Assembly: GCA_001972305.1 (NCBI GenBank)
Contig: BDDD01001500.1
Span: 73,553-137,552 of the forward strand
Reading direction: 5' to 3'
Length of the DNA: 64,000 bases
Origin: Cephalotus follicularis
Taxonomy: Eukaryota; Streptophyta; Magnoliopsida; Oxalidales; Cephalotaceae
The stretch's first letter is position 1. Every line of letters starts with the position of its first letter. The notes beneath the pieces were generated by a model that was not told the DNA's origin, did no database searches, and worked only from the letters and a program-made list of their open reading frames with translations. Below, piece by piece: positions 24,553 through 35,242 of this stretch. Position numbers and translations under genes: made by a program.

Positions 24553-24790
24553 CAGTCAGTTGTTTTCCTATGGCAGTCGGCTGGATCCTTGAGTCAGCCG
24601 ACTGTTCTTCCCCAACAGTCGGCTTGTTCATCATGAGTAATCAGCAGTCGGCTGTCTTCCTTCGACAGTCGACTGTTCTGGGTAAAAACGCATGCACAGT
24701 CGACTGTTCTTACATGACAGTCGACTGTTCTTACATGATAGTTGACTGGATAATCGAGTAGTCGACTGTTTTACTTAAACAGTCGGCTGT
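24553..24790 (-). repeat. CAGTCGACTG/CAGTCGGCTG array, 3' LTR of D
   Basis: Eleven units with centres starting at 24556, 24577, 24598, 24619, 24648, 24669, 24700, 24721, 24742, 24762 and 24783: steps of 20-21 with two of 29 and 31. The partner LTR has ten units, lacking one 21-bp unit here. Confidence 0.92.
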
Positions 24791-25640
24791 TCTGGGCTGG
24801 ACAGTACCAGTAATTCACTTCTAATCCATTCAACAAACAATTGGAACTTATCCACACATATTCAGACCTCAGAATATCACCAGTAATCATTTCCTGGTCT
24901 AAAACACAACTCAATTCATGCATTATTCTCCGTTTTCATTGTAGTTCAAATGAAATCCAAACATGGTATTGCATGAAAACCAATCCAACACTCCATTCAA
25001 AACTTAGTGTGCATGTCAAGTTATTTATTAACAATAACCACAACATCAATACAGGAATCCACAACCAAACAACTACAACATTCATTTATAACATCATTAC
25101 TCTTAAACTCAAAATGCATGCATAGAATTCTCTACTATTTCCCCTACCTTTTGATTCCAAGTTAGGAATCTGTAAGTCCACCTCTTTGCGTTCCAAAAGA
25201 GATGTTCTAAGCTCCCCAGAAGCTCCAACTCCAAGCCCAGTAGCTCCAAGAACAGCCCAACAGCTCCAACCCGAGCTCCAAGCTTCAACAACGGTGAACA
25301 CTCTCCTTTCCTCTTTTCTTTGTGTTTTTCTCACTACTGTCCTCTTTGGTTCTTGGCCTTTCAGTACCAGGACGAAAGGGATGAGTGAAACATTTTATGC
25401 AGAGGGTTTTCTCTCCCTTTCTCCCTTAGCTCTCCTCACATGGAACTAAATGCCACATTCTCCCATTCACATGCATGCACACACTCACATGTCTAATTTC
25501 TCTTCCCCATGAGGTTTGCATGATTCCCAGGTGTCCCTTACATCCTTTCCTTCGATTTCATGAAGCACAGATGGTATCCACTTCCATCTATCAGCTGTAG
25601 CATGTGATTTCTGCCACATGCAACAAAACAGAGCATGATC

Positions 25641-25791
25641 CAGTCGGCTGCCTACACCCATCAGCCGGCTACTCACCTGGCAGATCGCTACCACGTGGCT
25701 CGACAGTTGGCCAGTCGCTTGGTTCATCCCACCAGTCGACTGCTCCCATAAGCAGCCATCCAGTCGGCTGGTCTTCCATGCCAGTCGACTG
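25641..25791 (-). repeat. Second CAGTCGRCTG array, 3' LTR of D
   Basis: Units at centres 25644, 25665, 25685 (degenerate), 25715, 25736, 25764 and 25785: steps 21, 20, 30, 21, 28 and 21. Located about 180-330 bp from the LTR 5' end in D's orientation. Confidence 0.85.
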
Positions 25792-25966
25792 CCTCCAGTA
25801 AACTTACCAAGTAATCATGCTTCTAAGTACATAATTGATTAAAAATCAACATCATCGTAGTTAGGAAAACATCATCAAATTTGGCAGATCCATCCTTTTA
25901 TTAATTCCCCGAATAAAGTATATTTACATTGTGAAATTACAATACGTGAAAATTACGGGCGTTACA

Positions 25967-25982
25967 TCCACCCCTCCTTCAA
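25967..25982 (-). other. Polypurine tract of element D
   Basis: The minus strand reads GAAGGAGGGGTGGA directly before the LTR, after the TTTCGAGGACGAAATTT tail. Confidence 0.87.
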
Positions 25983-26011
25983 TAAATTTCGTCCTCGAAA
26001 TTTACACCTTA

Positions 26012-27420
26012 CTAAAACAAATGCGGGTAACGCTCTAGGATGTCATCCTCACGTTCCCAGGTCGCTTCATCCGGCCGATGAAATTGCCACTGAACCTTTA
26101 CCATCGGAATGGACCGGTTCCTTAATACTTGTGTCTTCCAATCCAAGATTCTCACGGGTGACTCCTCGCAGGAAAGATCATCCCTCACCGTAACCGAGTC
26201 ATAATCCAAGACATGTGATGGATCTCGGATATAACCTCGTAGCATCGATACATGGAAGACATCATGTACACTTGACAATGTAGGAGGCAAGGCTAGCTGG
26301 TAGGCTACCTCCCCAACCCTCTCCAGAATCTCAAAAGGAGCAATATAGCGTGGCGCTAACTTGCCCTTCTTCCTGAATCTTTGTACCCCTTTCCACAGAG
26401 ATACCTTCAAAAACACATGATCCCCAACATTGAAGGTTAAAGGCCTTCTCTTCACACTATCGGCATAGCTTTTCTGGCGACTCTGTGCTGCTAGCAACTT
26501 TTCTCTGATGAACTTGGCTTTCTCCGAAGTCTCCTCCACCAAATCTGACCCAAGCAATGGTCGTTCACCAACTTCGTCCCAACAGACGGGTGACCTACAC
26601 TTCCTCCCATACAGTGCCTCGTATGGAGCCATACCCATACTCGAGTGATAGCTGTTATTATAAGAAAACTCTATCAGAGGGATATGGTCTTCCCAGGTTC
26701 CGCCAAAATCGATCACGCAAGTCTGAAGCATATCCTCCAAGGTTTGGATGGTACGCTCTGACTGTTCGTCTGTTTGAGGGTTGAAAGCAGTACAGAGATT
26801 CAATCTTGTTCCGAAGGCTGTCTGAAATCTCTTCCAGAAGTTGGAGGTGAAGATCGAATCCCTATCGCAAACGATGCTCACCGGAACACCGTGTAGTCTC
26901 ACAATCTCCTTCACATACAATCGAGCCAACTTGCTCGCAGAATCAGTGACGTGAGTAGGTAAAAAGTGTGCTGATTTGGTGAGTCTATCAACAATAACCC
27001 ACACGGCATTATGAAGATGCCCAGTCAGTGGAAATCCAGAAACAAAGTCTATCGTAATGTGTTCTCATTTCCACTCTGCCACTGGTAATGATTGCAACAG
27101 TCCTACCGGTCTCTGGTGTTCGGCCTTGACCCTCTGACAAGTCAAACACTTTGCGACATATTCTGCAATTTTGCGCTTCATGCCGGGCCACCAGTAGGTC
27201 TTCTTCATATCTTGGTACATCTTGGTGCTACCAGGATGAATATTGTACAGGGATTTATGATCCCTGTGGAGTGACTCATCCTTCAGTCTTGGTTCATTTG
27301 GAAGACACACACGTCCCTGATATCTCAGAATACCATCATCATGTACTCAAAAATCGGATTCCGAATCCAAGTTCTCCCGAATTCGTTGCAACACCGGATC
27401 ATGTGGTTGTGCACCCTTGA
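26012..27420 (-). pseudogene. Integrase and chromodomain of element D
   Basis: The N-terminal finger is at 27310..27065 ([19 protein letters not shown], then CLTCQRVK). After a stop at about 27063 (following VAEWK) the frame reopens at 27004..26012 with [28 protein letters not shown] (second catalytic aspartate), [13 protein letters not shown] (catalytic glutamate), FSYNNSYHSSMGMAPYEALYG, HDVFHVSMLRGY and a chromodomain-like end ILDWKTQVLRNRSIPM to EREDDILERYPHLF. The 330-residue downstream ORF is the longest intact piece of D. Both pieces share a frame, so one or two point changes separate them. Confidence 0.9.
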
Positions 27421-27499
27421 TGTGATCAAGTAACACAAACTATACTCGCATGTCGGCTAGAAAGATCCCCGGTGACTGATTGAACGGAGACCACTCTTG

Positions 27500-28517
27500 G
27501 AAGTCTTCTAACATCTTCCATTACGACGCCATTGTACTGGCAACCATAGATTTGCGGCTCAAGGCATCAGCGACTACATTCGCTTTCCCCGGGTGGTACT
27601 GGATACTGCAGTCATAATAATTAAAGAACTCTACCCACCTGCGCTTGTGTCCTGACAAAACAGGTACCTTAAACTCTTATGATCGGTAAAGATCTCAAGC
27701 TGCGCCCCATAAAGATAGTGTCTCCTCTTCTGAAGGGCGAAGATAATAGCTGCAAGTTCAAGGTCATGAGTCAGGTAGTTTTCTTCATACGGCTTCAGCT
27801 TCCTAGAAGCATAGGCAATCACCTTTCCTCGTTGCATCAGCACGCAGCCCAAGCCCTTACCCGATGCATCACTATAGATAGAAAGCCCTCATTACCCTCA
27901 GGTAATGCCAAGATAGGAGCGGAAACCAACCGATCCTTCAATTCATGGAAACTAGCTTCACAATCTTCATCCTAGACAAACAAGGTCTTCTTCTGGGTCA
28001 GTCTAGTCAAGGGCTCAGCTATTCTCAAAAAGTTCTGGATAAACCTCCTGTAATAGCCTACCAAGCCAAGAAAACTGCGTACCTCCGTCACATTCTTTGG
28101 CTGTGGCCAATCTCGTACCACCTCTATCTTTGACGGATCCACCGCCAAACCTTCTCCAGATACAATGTGTCCAAGAAAGATCACACGGTCAAGCCAAAAT
28201 TCACACTTACTAAATTTGGCATAGAGCTGCTGCTCTCGAAGAATCTGCAGAGCTAGCCTCAGGTGGCAAGTATGCTCTTCCTCACTCTTTGAGTATACAA
28301 GTACGTCGTCAATGAACACAATGACAAACTGGTCCAGGTACGGTCGAAACACATCGTTCATCAATGACATGAACGCAGCCGGTACATTGGTGAAACAAAA
28401 AGGCATCACTAGGAACTCGTAGTGACCGTATCTTGTTCGGAAAGCAGTCTTCTCAATATCTCCATCCCTCACCCTCAACTGGTGATATCCTGACCTCAAA
28501 TCAAGTTTCGAGAACAC
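27500..28517 (-). pseudogene. RT palm/thumb and RNase H of element D
   Basis: 28517..27972 gives [16 protein letters not shown], a mutated [11 protein letters not shown], the catalytic [32 protein letters not shown] and [13 protein letters not shown], ending at a stop after KKTLFV. RNase H appears in another frame at 27852..27631 ([41 protein letters not shown]) and then loses a short segment before the [17 protein letters not shown] block near 27580. At least one frameshift separates RT from RNase H. Confidence 0.88.
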
Positions 28518-28532
28518 TCTCGCCCCTTGAAA

Positions 28533-28892
28533 CTAGTCGAACAAATCCTCGATGTGGGGTAAAGGATACTTGTTCTTGACAGGTTCCTTGTTTAACATTC
28601 TGTAGTCGATGCAGAGCCTCATCGACCCATCCTTCTTTTTGACAAACAGTATAGGTGCACCCCACGGTGAAACACTGGGTCGAATGAAACCCTTATCGAT
28701 CAGGTCCTGTAACTGCAATTTCAGCTCTCTCAATTCTGCAGGAGCCATTCTATACGGTGCTTTAGAAATAGGAGTTGTACCTGGTATAAGATCGATAATA
28801 AACTCCATATTCCTTCTCGGTGGAAAAGATCCCAAGTCATCAGGAAATACATCCAGAAATTCACACACTACTGGGATCTCTTCCGGGCTCAA
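28533..28892 (-). pseudogene. RT N-terminal region of element D
   Basis: 119 residues: [54 protein letters not shown] and [13 protein letters not shown], ending [11 protein letters not shown] at a stop. The next residues in the same frame (FQGARVFS) continue RT at 28517, so only a single stop separates the two parts. Confidence 0.9.
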
Positions 28893-28915
28893 ACTCTTCT
28901 CTTTCCTCCGATCAA

Positions 28916-29740
28916 TTACATAGGCAAGATACCTTTCACATCCTTTCTCGAGATATCTCGACGCACGGATGAAGGATACAATCGGTGTGGAAAACCCCTT
29001 GTCTCCTTAAACTGGAAAGTAGTACCATCGGGCAGACGAAAGTCAACCGTCTTGCTGCAGTAGTCCATGTAAGCATGATGTGCTGACAACCAATCGTTTC
29101 CCAAAATAACATCAAAGTCGCGGATAGGCAATACTATCAAATCCGCATACAAGGAAATGCCTGCCATAGACATCTCACAACCCCTATATACAGTATCTGT
29201 ATACATGGAAACTCCAGCAGGTGTGCTCACATCCAAGGTATATGGCATACAGTCTGGTGTTACATCTAAACATGATGCAAAATGTGATGAAATAAAAGAA
29301 TGTGATGCTCCAGGGTCCATGAATACTCTAGCAGCAAAACCATAAATATATAGTGTACCTCCAACAACCAGGATAGACTCCGGAACCTCTATCTGTGAAA
29401 GGGTAAAAACTCTACCTTTTGCAATGCACTTGCCGGTGTCCCTTCGCTGTGAAGGCCCTGCTATAGCCCCGCTGCTACTAGCTGGTCCAGTCGGTGCTAT
29501 AGCCTGGCTCTTCGGGCAATCTCTCACGGAATGGCCAGATGCCCCATACCTCAAACGCAGTCCGTTCATCCTCCAGCAATCCTTCTGTAAGTGGCCCTTA
29601 CGACCACAGTGATAACAAGCTCTAGTTTCCGCATTACTCCCCTGACTAGAAGTACCCTGTGTGGCAGTCTGCCCATATCTGTTCTTCGATGATTTCGTCG
29701 GAGAACCACCGCCTTGCCATTTTGAAGAAGCTGGTCTTAT
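28916..29740 (-). pseudogene. Zinc knuckles and protease of element D
   Basis: Near 29610 a knuckle CYHCGRKGHLQKDC is intact. A second, in GLRLRYGASGHSVRDCP, has lost a cysteine. Protease follows: VFMDPGASHSFISSHFASC at the active site (DPGA instead of DTGA, seen also in element I) and VILGNDWLSAHHAYMDY. The frame matches gag upstream but differs from RT downstream. Confidence 0.88.
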
Positions 29741-29746
29741 TGGGCT

Positions 29747-30557
29747 CTATTTATTTTGTTGTGCTCGGGCCCTCTTTGATCGGTCCTCACTTGATATGCT
29801 TTCTAGCAGCCTCGCTTTTTGAGTGACGTCCGAAAAAGTACCCAGCTCCATAGGTCTAATCCTCGACAGAAGATCCGGTCGCAAACCCTTCAGAATTCTC
29901 TGTATCTTTTTCACGTCATCGGCTACCAGATAAGGTGAATGTCTGGCTAGCTCCATAAACCTGGCCTGGTACTCAGCCACAGTCATCTCCCCTTGACCTA
30001 ACTCAAGAAGCTCTGTCTCCCTCCGTTCTTGCTCAACCCGGGGTACATAGGAATCGAGGAACTCTGTCTGGAACCTCTCCCATGTAGCATCGAGTCCAAC
30101 TGACTCCCATATCGCTTTGACCATCTCCCATCAGTGAGTGCCCTCTCCCCATAGACGGTACACGACAAACTTTAATTTCTGTTCGTCTGTACAGTCCATT
30201 ACTTCAAATATTTTCTCTAAGTCTTGTAGCCACCTCTCAGCGATGGTAGCATCTAGCTCTCCCCGAAAGCTGGGGGATTTCTGACGCATGAATCTCTCAA
30301 TGTTCCTCCCAAACTGATTACTATCCTCGCCTGGGCACTGGTCAGGAGCCCTGTGTCGTGGTTGTGCTTGCGCATAATTCCAGCGCAATTCCTCCGCATT
30401 AGCCATATTGAAGGCCATCTGCTGTTGAAAGTAATCTGCGATACGAACCATCGAATCTCTCATCCAAGGGAACATTCATTCCTCGCGGCGTATTCGCTTC
30501 CTCAGGGGCATTGGCTCCAACAGGTCTAGCCCTAGTACGCGTTCTCCTTCGGTCCAT
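29747..30557 (-). pseudogene. Gag of element D
   Basis: A probable ATG at 30557 (MDRRRTRTRARPVGAN) runs into a frame change before 30475. The core is at 30475..30131 and 30124..29747: MVRIADYFQQQMAFNMANAE, RWLQDLEKIFEVMDCTDEQK, FVVYRLWGEGTH, a TGA stop, then AIWESVGLDATWERFQTEF, VEQERRETELLELGQGEMTV, YQARFMELARHSPYLVADD and GLRPDLLSRIRPM. Blocks and order are those of Gypsy gag. It stops at AQQNK before the knuckle region. Confidence 0.87.
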
Positions 30558-30653
30558 TTGTTCCTATAAGAAGGATGACGGTTAGTCACGTCTTTAGGAA
30601 AACAATTTATTGATTGCCAAGGAAAGTATCCTAGCTAAGCATATATGGAATAT

Positions 30654-30665
30654 GCTCTGATACCA
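30654..30665 (-). other. Primer binding site of element D (tRNA-iMet)
   Basis: The minus strand reads TGGTATCAGAGC, three bases from the LTR boundary. Confidence 0.9.
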
Positions 30666-31868
30666 CGTTGTCACGCCCCCGGTTTTCCCAAGTGGACAAC
30701 ATATAAAGTGGTAAGGCAATCGACACAACATAATTCAGCTCATGCGATAAAACGTATAAACGAAATCTTTAGTAGCGGAAGCAATAACAGAAATAAGCTG
30801 AATTTAAATATACATCACGCATCCCATACTACGTGATGCCCAACAAGTTTATACAAAACTCAACATCATAGTCGATTGCCCAAACACGAAGCGTGAAAAT
30901 ACAGTACGAGATAAAATAAATCACGTTACAATAATCCAATAATCATGACCAATGTTCATTAACTCAGTACAAGAAATAAGAGAAACAACTTAGTCTTCTC
31001 CTTAAGTCTCCTTGCGTTCTCCATATCAAAACCCACTCCATCAATCTGTTACAGTAGAGGGTTAGCCTTTGTCCTCACTCGGCTAAGTAGAAAAGTTTAT
31101 GTATACAGTTCAAGGTCAAAGGTAATGCGTATCATGAATGAATGCATAGTGATACAGTATGACATGTAATTTTCACAATAATTATATATTCGTATATACA
31201 TATAAAAATATATGCATGTTCACAATACAGGTATAAACTTATAAGTTATATCAACACAAGCAGTAAATATGTCCCAAAAGGAACCAGACAAACAAGTCAT
31301 CATGATCGTCGCCATCTCCTGGCCCCAACGTCATGCACTCTTACCCCATCCCCGTTTGCGAACGGTTTGGAGTAAGTCCTCCATACAGGTTGCTTAGCAT
31401 AACGGCCAAACAATCAACAAGTTATTAGCACAGCGGCTAATAATCAACAGGCACAAGCATTGCACAGTACAAGTCAAGCAATAAAATATAATTACTTGAT
31501 CAAATATATTTGTTTAAAATATATTACTCCGTTCACAAGTTGTGATAAGTTATAAAACTTAAAACAATACATTTGATTGTGTAACCAATCCTTTAAAACA
31601 TTTCTTCATCTTTGGAAATACTTCCCCAGTCATTTCAAAAATATATAAAATCATATGTTGACAAATATATATTTTTTTTACAATAATGATTTTAATAATA
31701 ATGCAAGTTTTCCAAGATGGTTAATACATTTTAGAAATCAACCATAATGCAATTCACAGTACAATAGCAGTTCAAATGCAGGGCAAACATATGCTCAGAA
31801 TGCACCTAGGGTTATCGGTAATTAACCTAGGCCTATCACCTTCTCTAAAGATCCCATTTCTGCTATAA

Positions 31869-32085
31869 CAGTCGGCTGTTTTCCTATGGCAACCGGCTGG
31901 ATCCTTGAGTCAGTCGACTGTTATTCCCCAACCGTTGGCTTGTTCATCACGAGTAATCAGCAGTCGGCTGTCTTCCTTTGACAGTCGACTATTCTGGGTA
32001 AAAAAGCATGCACAGTCGACTGTTCTTACATGACAGTCGACTGGATAATCGAGTAGTCGACTGTTTTACTTAAACAGTCGGCTGT
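31869..32085 (-). repeat. CAGTCGRCTG array, 5' LTR of D
   Basis: Ten units, centres at 31872, 31893, 31914, 31935, 31964, 31985, 32016, 32037, 32057 and 32078. One unit fewer than the partner array at 24553..24790. Confidence 0.92.
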
Positions 32086-32935
32086 TCTGGGATGGACAGT
32101 ACCAGTAATTCACTTCTAATCCATTCAATAAACAATTGGAACTTATCCACACATATTCAGACCTCAGAATATCACCAGTAATCATATCCTGGGCTAAAAC
32201 ACAATTCAATTCATGCATTATTCTCCGTTTTCATCGTAGTTCAAATGAAATCCAAACATGGTATTGCATGAAAACAAATCCAAAACTCCATTCAAAACTC
32301 AGTGTGCATGTCAGGTTATTTATTAACAGTAACCACAACATCAATACAAGAATCCACAGCCAAACAACTACACCATTCATTTATAACATCATTACTCTTA
32401 AACTCAAAATGCATGCATAGAATTCTCTACTATTTCCCCTACCTTTTGATTCCAAGTTAGGAATATGTAAGTCCACCTCTTTGCGTTCCAACAGAGACGT
32501 TCTGAGCTCCCCAGAAGCTCCAACTCCAAGCCCAGTAGCTCCAAGAATAGCCCAACAGCTCCGACCCGAGCTCCAAGCTTCAACAACGGTGAACACTCTC
32601 CTTTCCTCTTTTCTTTGTGTTTTTCTTACTACTATCCTCTTTGGTTCTTAGCCTTTCAGTACCAGGATGAAAGGGATGAGTGAAACATTTTATGCAGAGG
32701 GTTTTCTCTCCCTTTCTCCCTTAGCTCTCCTCACATGACACTAAATGCCATATTCTCTCATTCACATGCATGCACACACTCACAGGTCTAATTTCGCTGC
32801 CCCATGAGGTTTGCATGATTCCCAGGTGTCTCTTACATCCTTTCCTTTGGCTGCATGAAGCATAGATGGCATCCACTTCCATCTGTCTGCTGTAGCATGT
32901 GATTTCTGCCATATGCAACAAAACAGAGCACGATC

Positions 32936-33087
32936 CAGTCAGCTGCCTACACCCATCAGCCGGCTGCTCACCTGGCAGATCGCTACCACATGGCTCGACA
33001 GTTGGCCAGTCGCCTGGTTCAACCCACCAGTCGACTACTCCTATAAGCAGCCATCCAGTCGGCTGGTCTTCCGTGCCAGTCGACTAC
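32936..33087 (-). repeat. Second CAGTCGRCTG array, 5' LTR of D
   Basis: Counterpart of 25641..25791, with substitutions in single units but the same spacing. Confidence 0.82.
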
Positions 33088-33266
33088 CTCCAACAAACTT
33101 ACCAAGTAATCACGCTTCTAAGTACATAATTGATTAAAAATCAACATCATCGTAGTTGGGAAAACATCATCAAATTCGGAAGATCCATCCTTTTATTAAT
33201 TCCACACATAAAGTATATTTACATTGTGAAATTATAATATGTGAAAATTACGGGCGTTACACCTTC

Positions 33267-35215
33267 CTTCTCAAGGGGTTGGTTTTGTGGTTTACAGTGA
33301 TGCTTCTTTGCACGGCCTTGGTTGTGTGTTGATGCAAGAAGGCAAGGTTATTGCCTATGCTTCTCGGCAGTTGAAGGTTCATGAACTCAGTTACCCTACG
33401 CATGACTTGGAGTTGACTGCGGTGGTGTTTGCTTTGCAGATATGGCATCACTATCTGTATGGTGAGGTCTACCATATCTTTACTAACCACCACAGTTTGA
33501 AGTATTTGTCTTCTCAACCGCATTTGAATATGAGGCAGAGGAGATGGATCGAGCTCATCAAGGATTATGACTGTACCATTGCGTATCATCTTGGTAACGC
33601 CAACGTGGTTACTGATGCGTTGAGCAGGAAGTCCTCCGCTTCCTTGGCCCTTGTACGGTTGGTTTACTTGCCAATGTTGGAACAATTGACGTCTTTAAGG
33701 GCATAACTATCTACCGGAGACAGTGGAGCAGTGTTGGCTTCTCTACAAGTGAGATCTGTTTGGGAAGAGCAGATCTGGGGATTGCAAAAGAAGGATTGGA
33801 GGTTGGACAAGTTATTGAAACAAGCGAGAGAGGGTTCTCGGGCTGACTTCCACATCAGGGTTGATGGTGCTCTGATGTTTGGGGAAAGGATATGTGTGCC
33901 ACATGTCGAGATGATCAAGCAGGAGATCCTAGAAGAAGCCCATTGTTCTCCTTGGTCAATGCATCCTGGAAGTACCAAGATGTATCATGACCTAAGGCAA
34001 TGTTTTTGGTGGCAGGGCATGAAGCATGAGATAGCCAGGTTTGTGGCAAAGTGCTTGACATGTCAGCAGGTAAAGGCAGAGCGACAGAAGCCTTCAGGTC
34101 TTCTTCAACCGCTTCCTATTCCAGTGTGGAAGTGGGACAACATATCTATGGACTTTGTCACTGGTTTTCCTACGACAAGGAGTAAGCATGATGCTGTCTG
34201 GGTGATAGTAGATCGTTTGACCTAGTCTGCTCACTTCATACCTATAAGGAAGGACTTCGGTTTGGACAAGTTAGCTCGGTTGTATGTGGACGGTGTGATC
34301 AGGTTACACAGGATCCCCAGTAGCATAGTTTTGGATAGAGACCCGAGGTTCACATCAAGATTCTGGTAGAGCTTGCAGAGGACATTGGGTACAGAGTTAC
34401 GACTCAGTACGGCGTAGCATCCTCAGACCGATGTGCAGTCTGAGCCTGCTATCTAGATTCTTGAGGACATGTTGAGAGCCTACGTCATGGATTTCTAAGG
34501 AAGTTGGGATGACCATTTGACTTTGGTCGAGTTCGCCTACAACAACAGCTACCAGGCGAGCATTGGTATGGCTCCTTATGAGGCGTTGTATGGCAGACGC
34601 TGTCGAACTCCTTTGTGTTGGAACGAGGTGGGAGAACGCCAGTTACTAGGACCGGAGTTGGTACAAGACGCAGCAAAGAAGGTGAAGGTGATTTGAGATG
34701 GTTTATACGCAGCCTAGAGTAGGCAGAAGAGCTATGCAGACAAGTGTCGTAAGGACTTGCAATTCTCTGTAGGTGACAAGGTGTTCCTTAGGTTATCACC
34801 TTACATGGGGATTGTTCGTTTTGGCAAGCGTGGGAAGCTTAGCCCAAGGTACATAGGTCCCTTTGAGGTTTTACAAAGGATCAGACCAGTGGCTTATCGT
34901 TTGGCATTGCCTGAGGGAATGACCAGGGTGCATGATGTGTTTCGTGTATCGGTGCTAAGGAAATACGTTGCTGATCCTTCCCATGTGTTGACTGAGCCAG
35001 TGGTGTTGGCTGAAGAGGATTTACTAGTGTTGGCTTATGAGGAAGCCCCATAGCAGATCTTAGACCGAAGAGAATAGGTTTTGAGGAATAAGACTATTCC
35101 TTTGGTGAAGATCTTATGGAGAAACCATGTAGCAGAAGAGGCTACCTGGGAACGTGAGGACCAGATGTGGGAACGTTACCCTTACTTGTTCCCTGGACTA
35201 GAGCTGGAATTCTGA
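33267..35215 (+). pseudogene. RNase H, integrase and chromodomain of element A
   Basis: Resumes A's pol after D. RNase [53 protein letters not shown]. Integrase: [17 protein letters not shown] with [49 protein letters not shown]; the catalytic glutamate region reads QSEPAI. The C-terminal part holds [31 protein letters not shown] and NHVAEEATWEREDQMWERYP. About nine in-frame stops occur between 34223 and 35080, most of them TAG, while the frame is kept from 33287 to the end. This is far more decay than in C or E, in line with A being older. Confidence 0.9.
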
Positions 35216-35227
35216 GGACAAAATTCC

Positions 35228-35242
35228 TTAAGGGGGAGAGGT
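35228..35242 (+). other. Polypurine tract of element A
   Basis: TTAAGGGGGAGAGGT immediately before the 3' LTR. Confidence 0.88.

Larger units (their letters stand above)
23364..25966 (-). repeat. 3' LTR of element D (main part)
   Basis: Continues D's LTR after element C; the first eight bases are at 16980..16987. It matches 30669..33261 with small differences and contains two palindrome arrays. No gene. Confidence 0.92.
16980..33261 (-). mobile_element. Element D: Ty3/Gypsy (Tekay/Del-like) retrotransposon, carrying C in its 3' LTR
   Basis: The right LTR 30669..33261 (2593 bp) and left LTR (16980..16987 joined to 23364..25966) both begin with a form of TGTCACGC and end CGTTACA. The target duplication is CCTTC at 16975..16979 and 33262..33266. 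The internal 25967..30668 holds gag, knuckles, protease, RT, RNase H, integrase and a chromodomain-like end on the minus strand, in at least three different frames. The outermost base pair of the left LTR has changed from TG to TA. Confidence 0.92.
30669..33261 (-). repeat. 5' LTR of element D
   Basis: Starts TGTCACGCCCCCGG, ends GGGCGTTACA and is followed by the CCTTC duplication. It contains arrays at 31869..32085 and 32936..33087. No gene. Confidence 0.93.
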
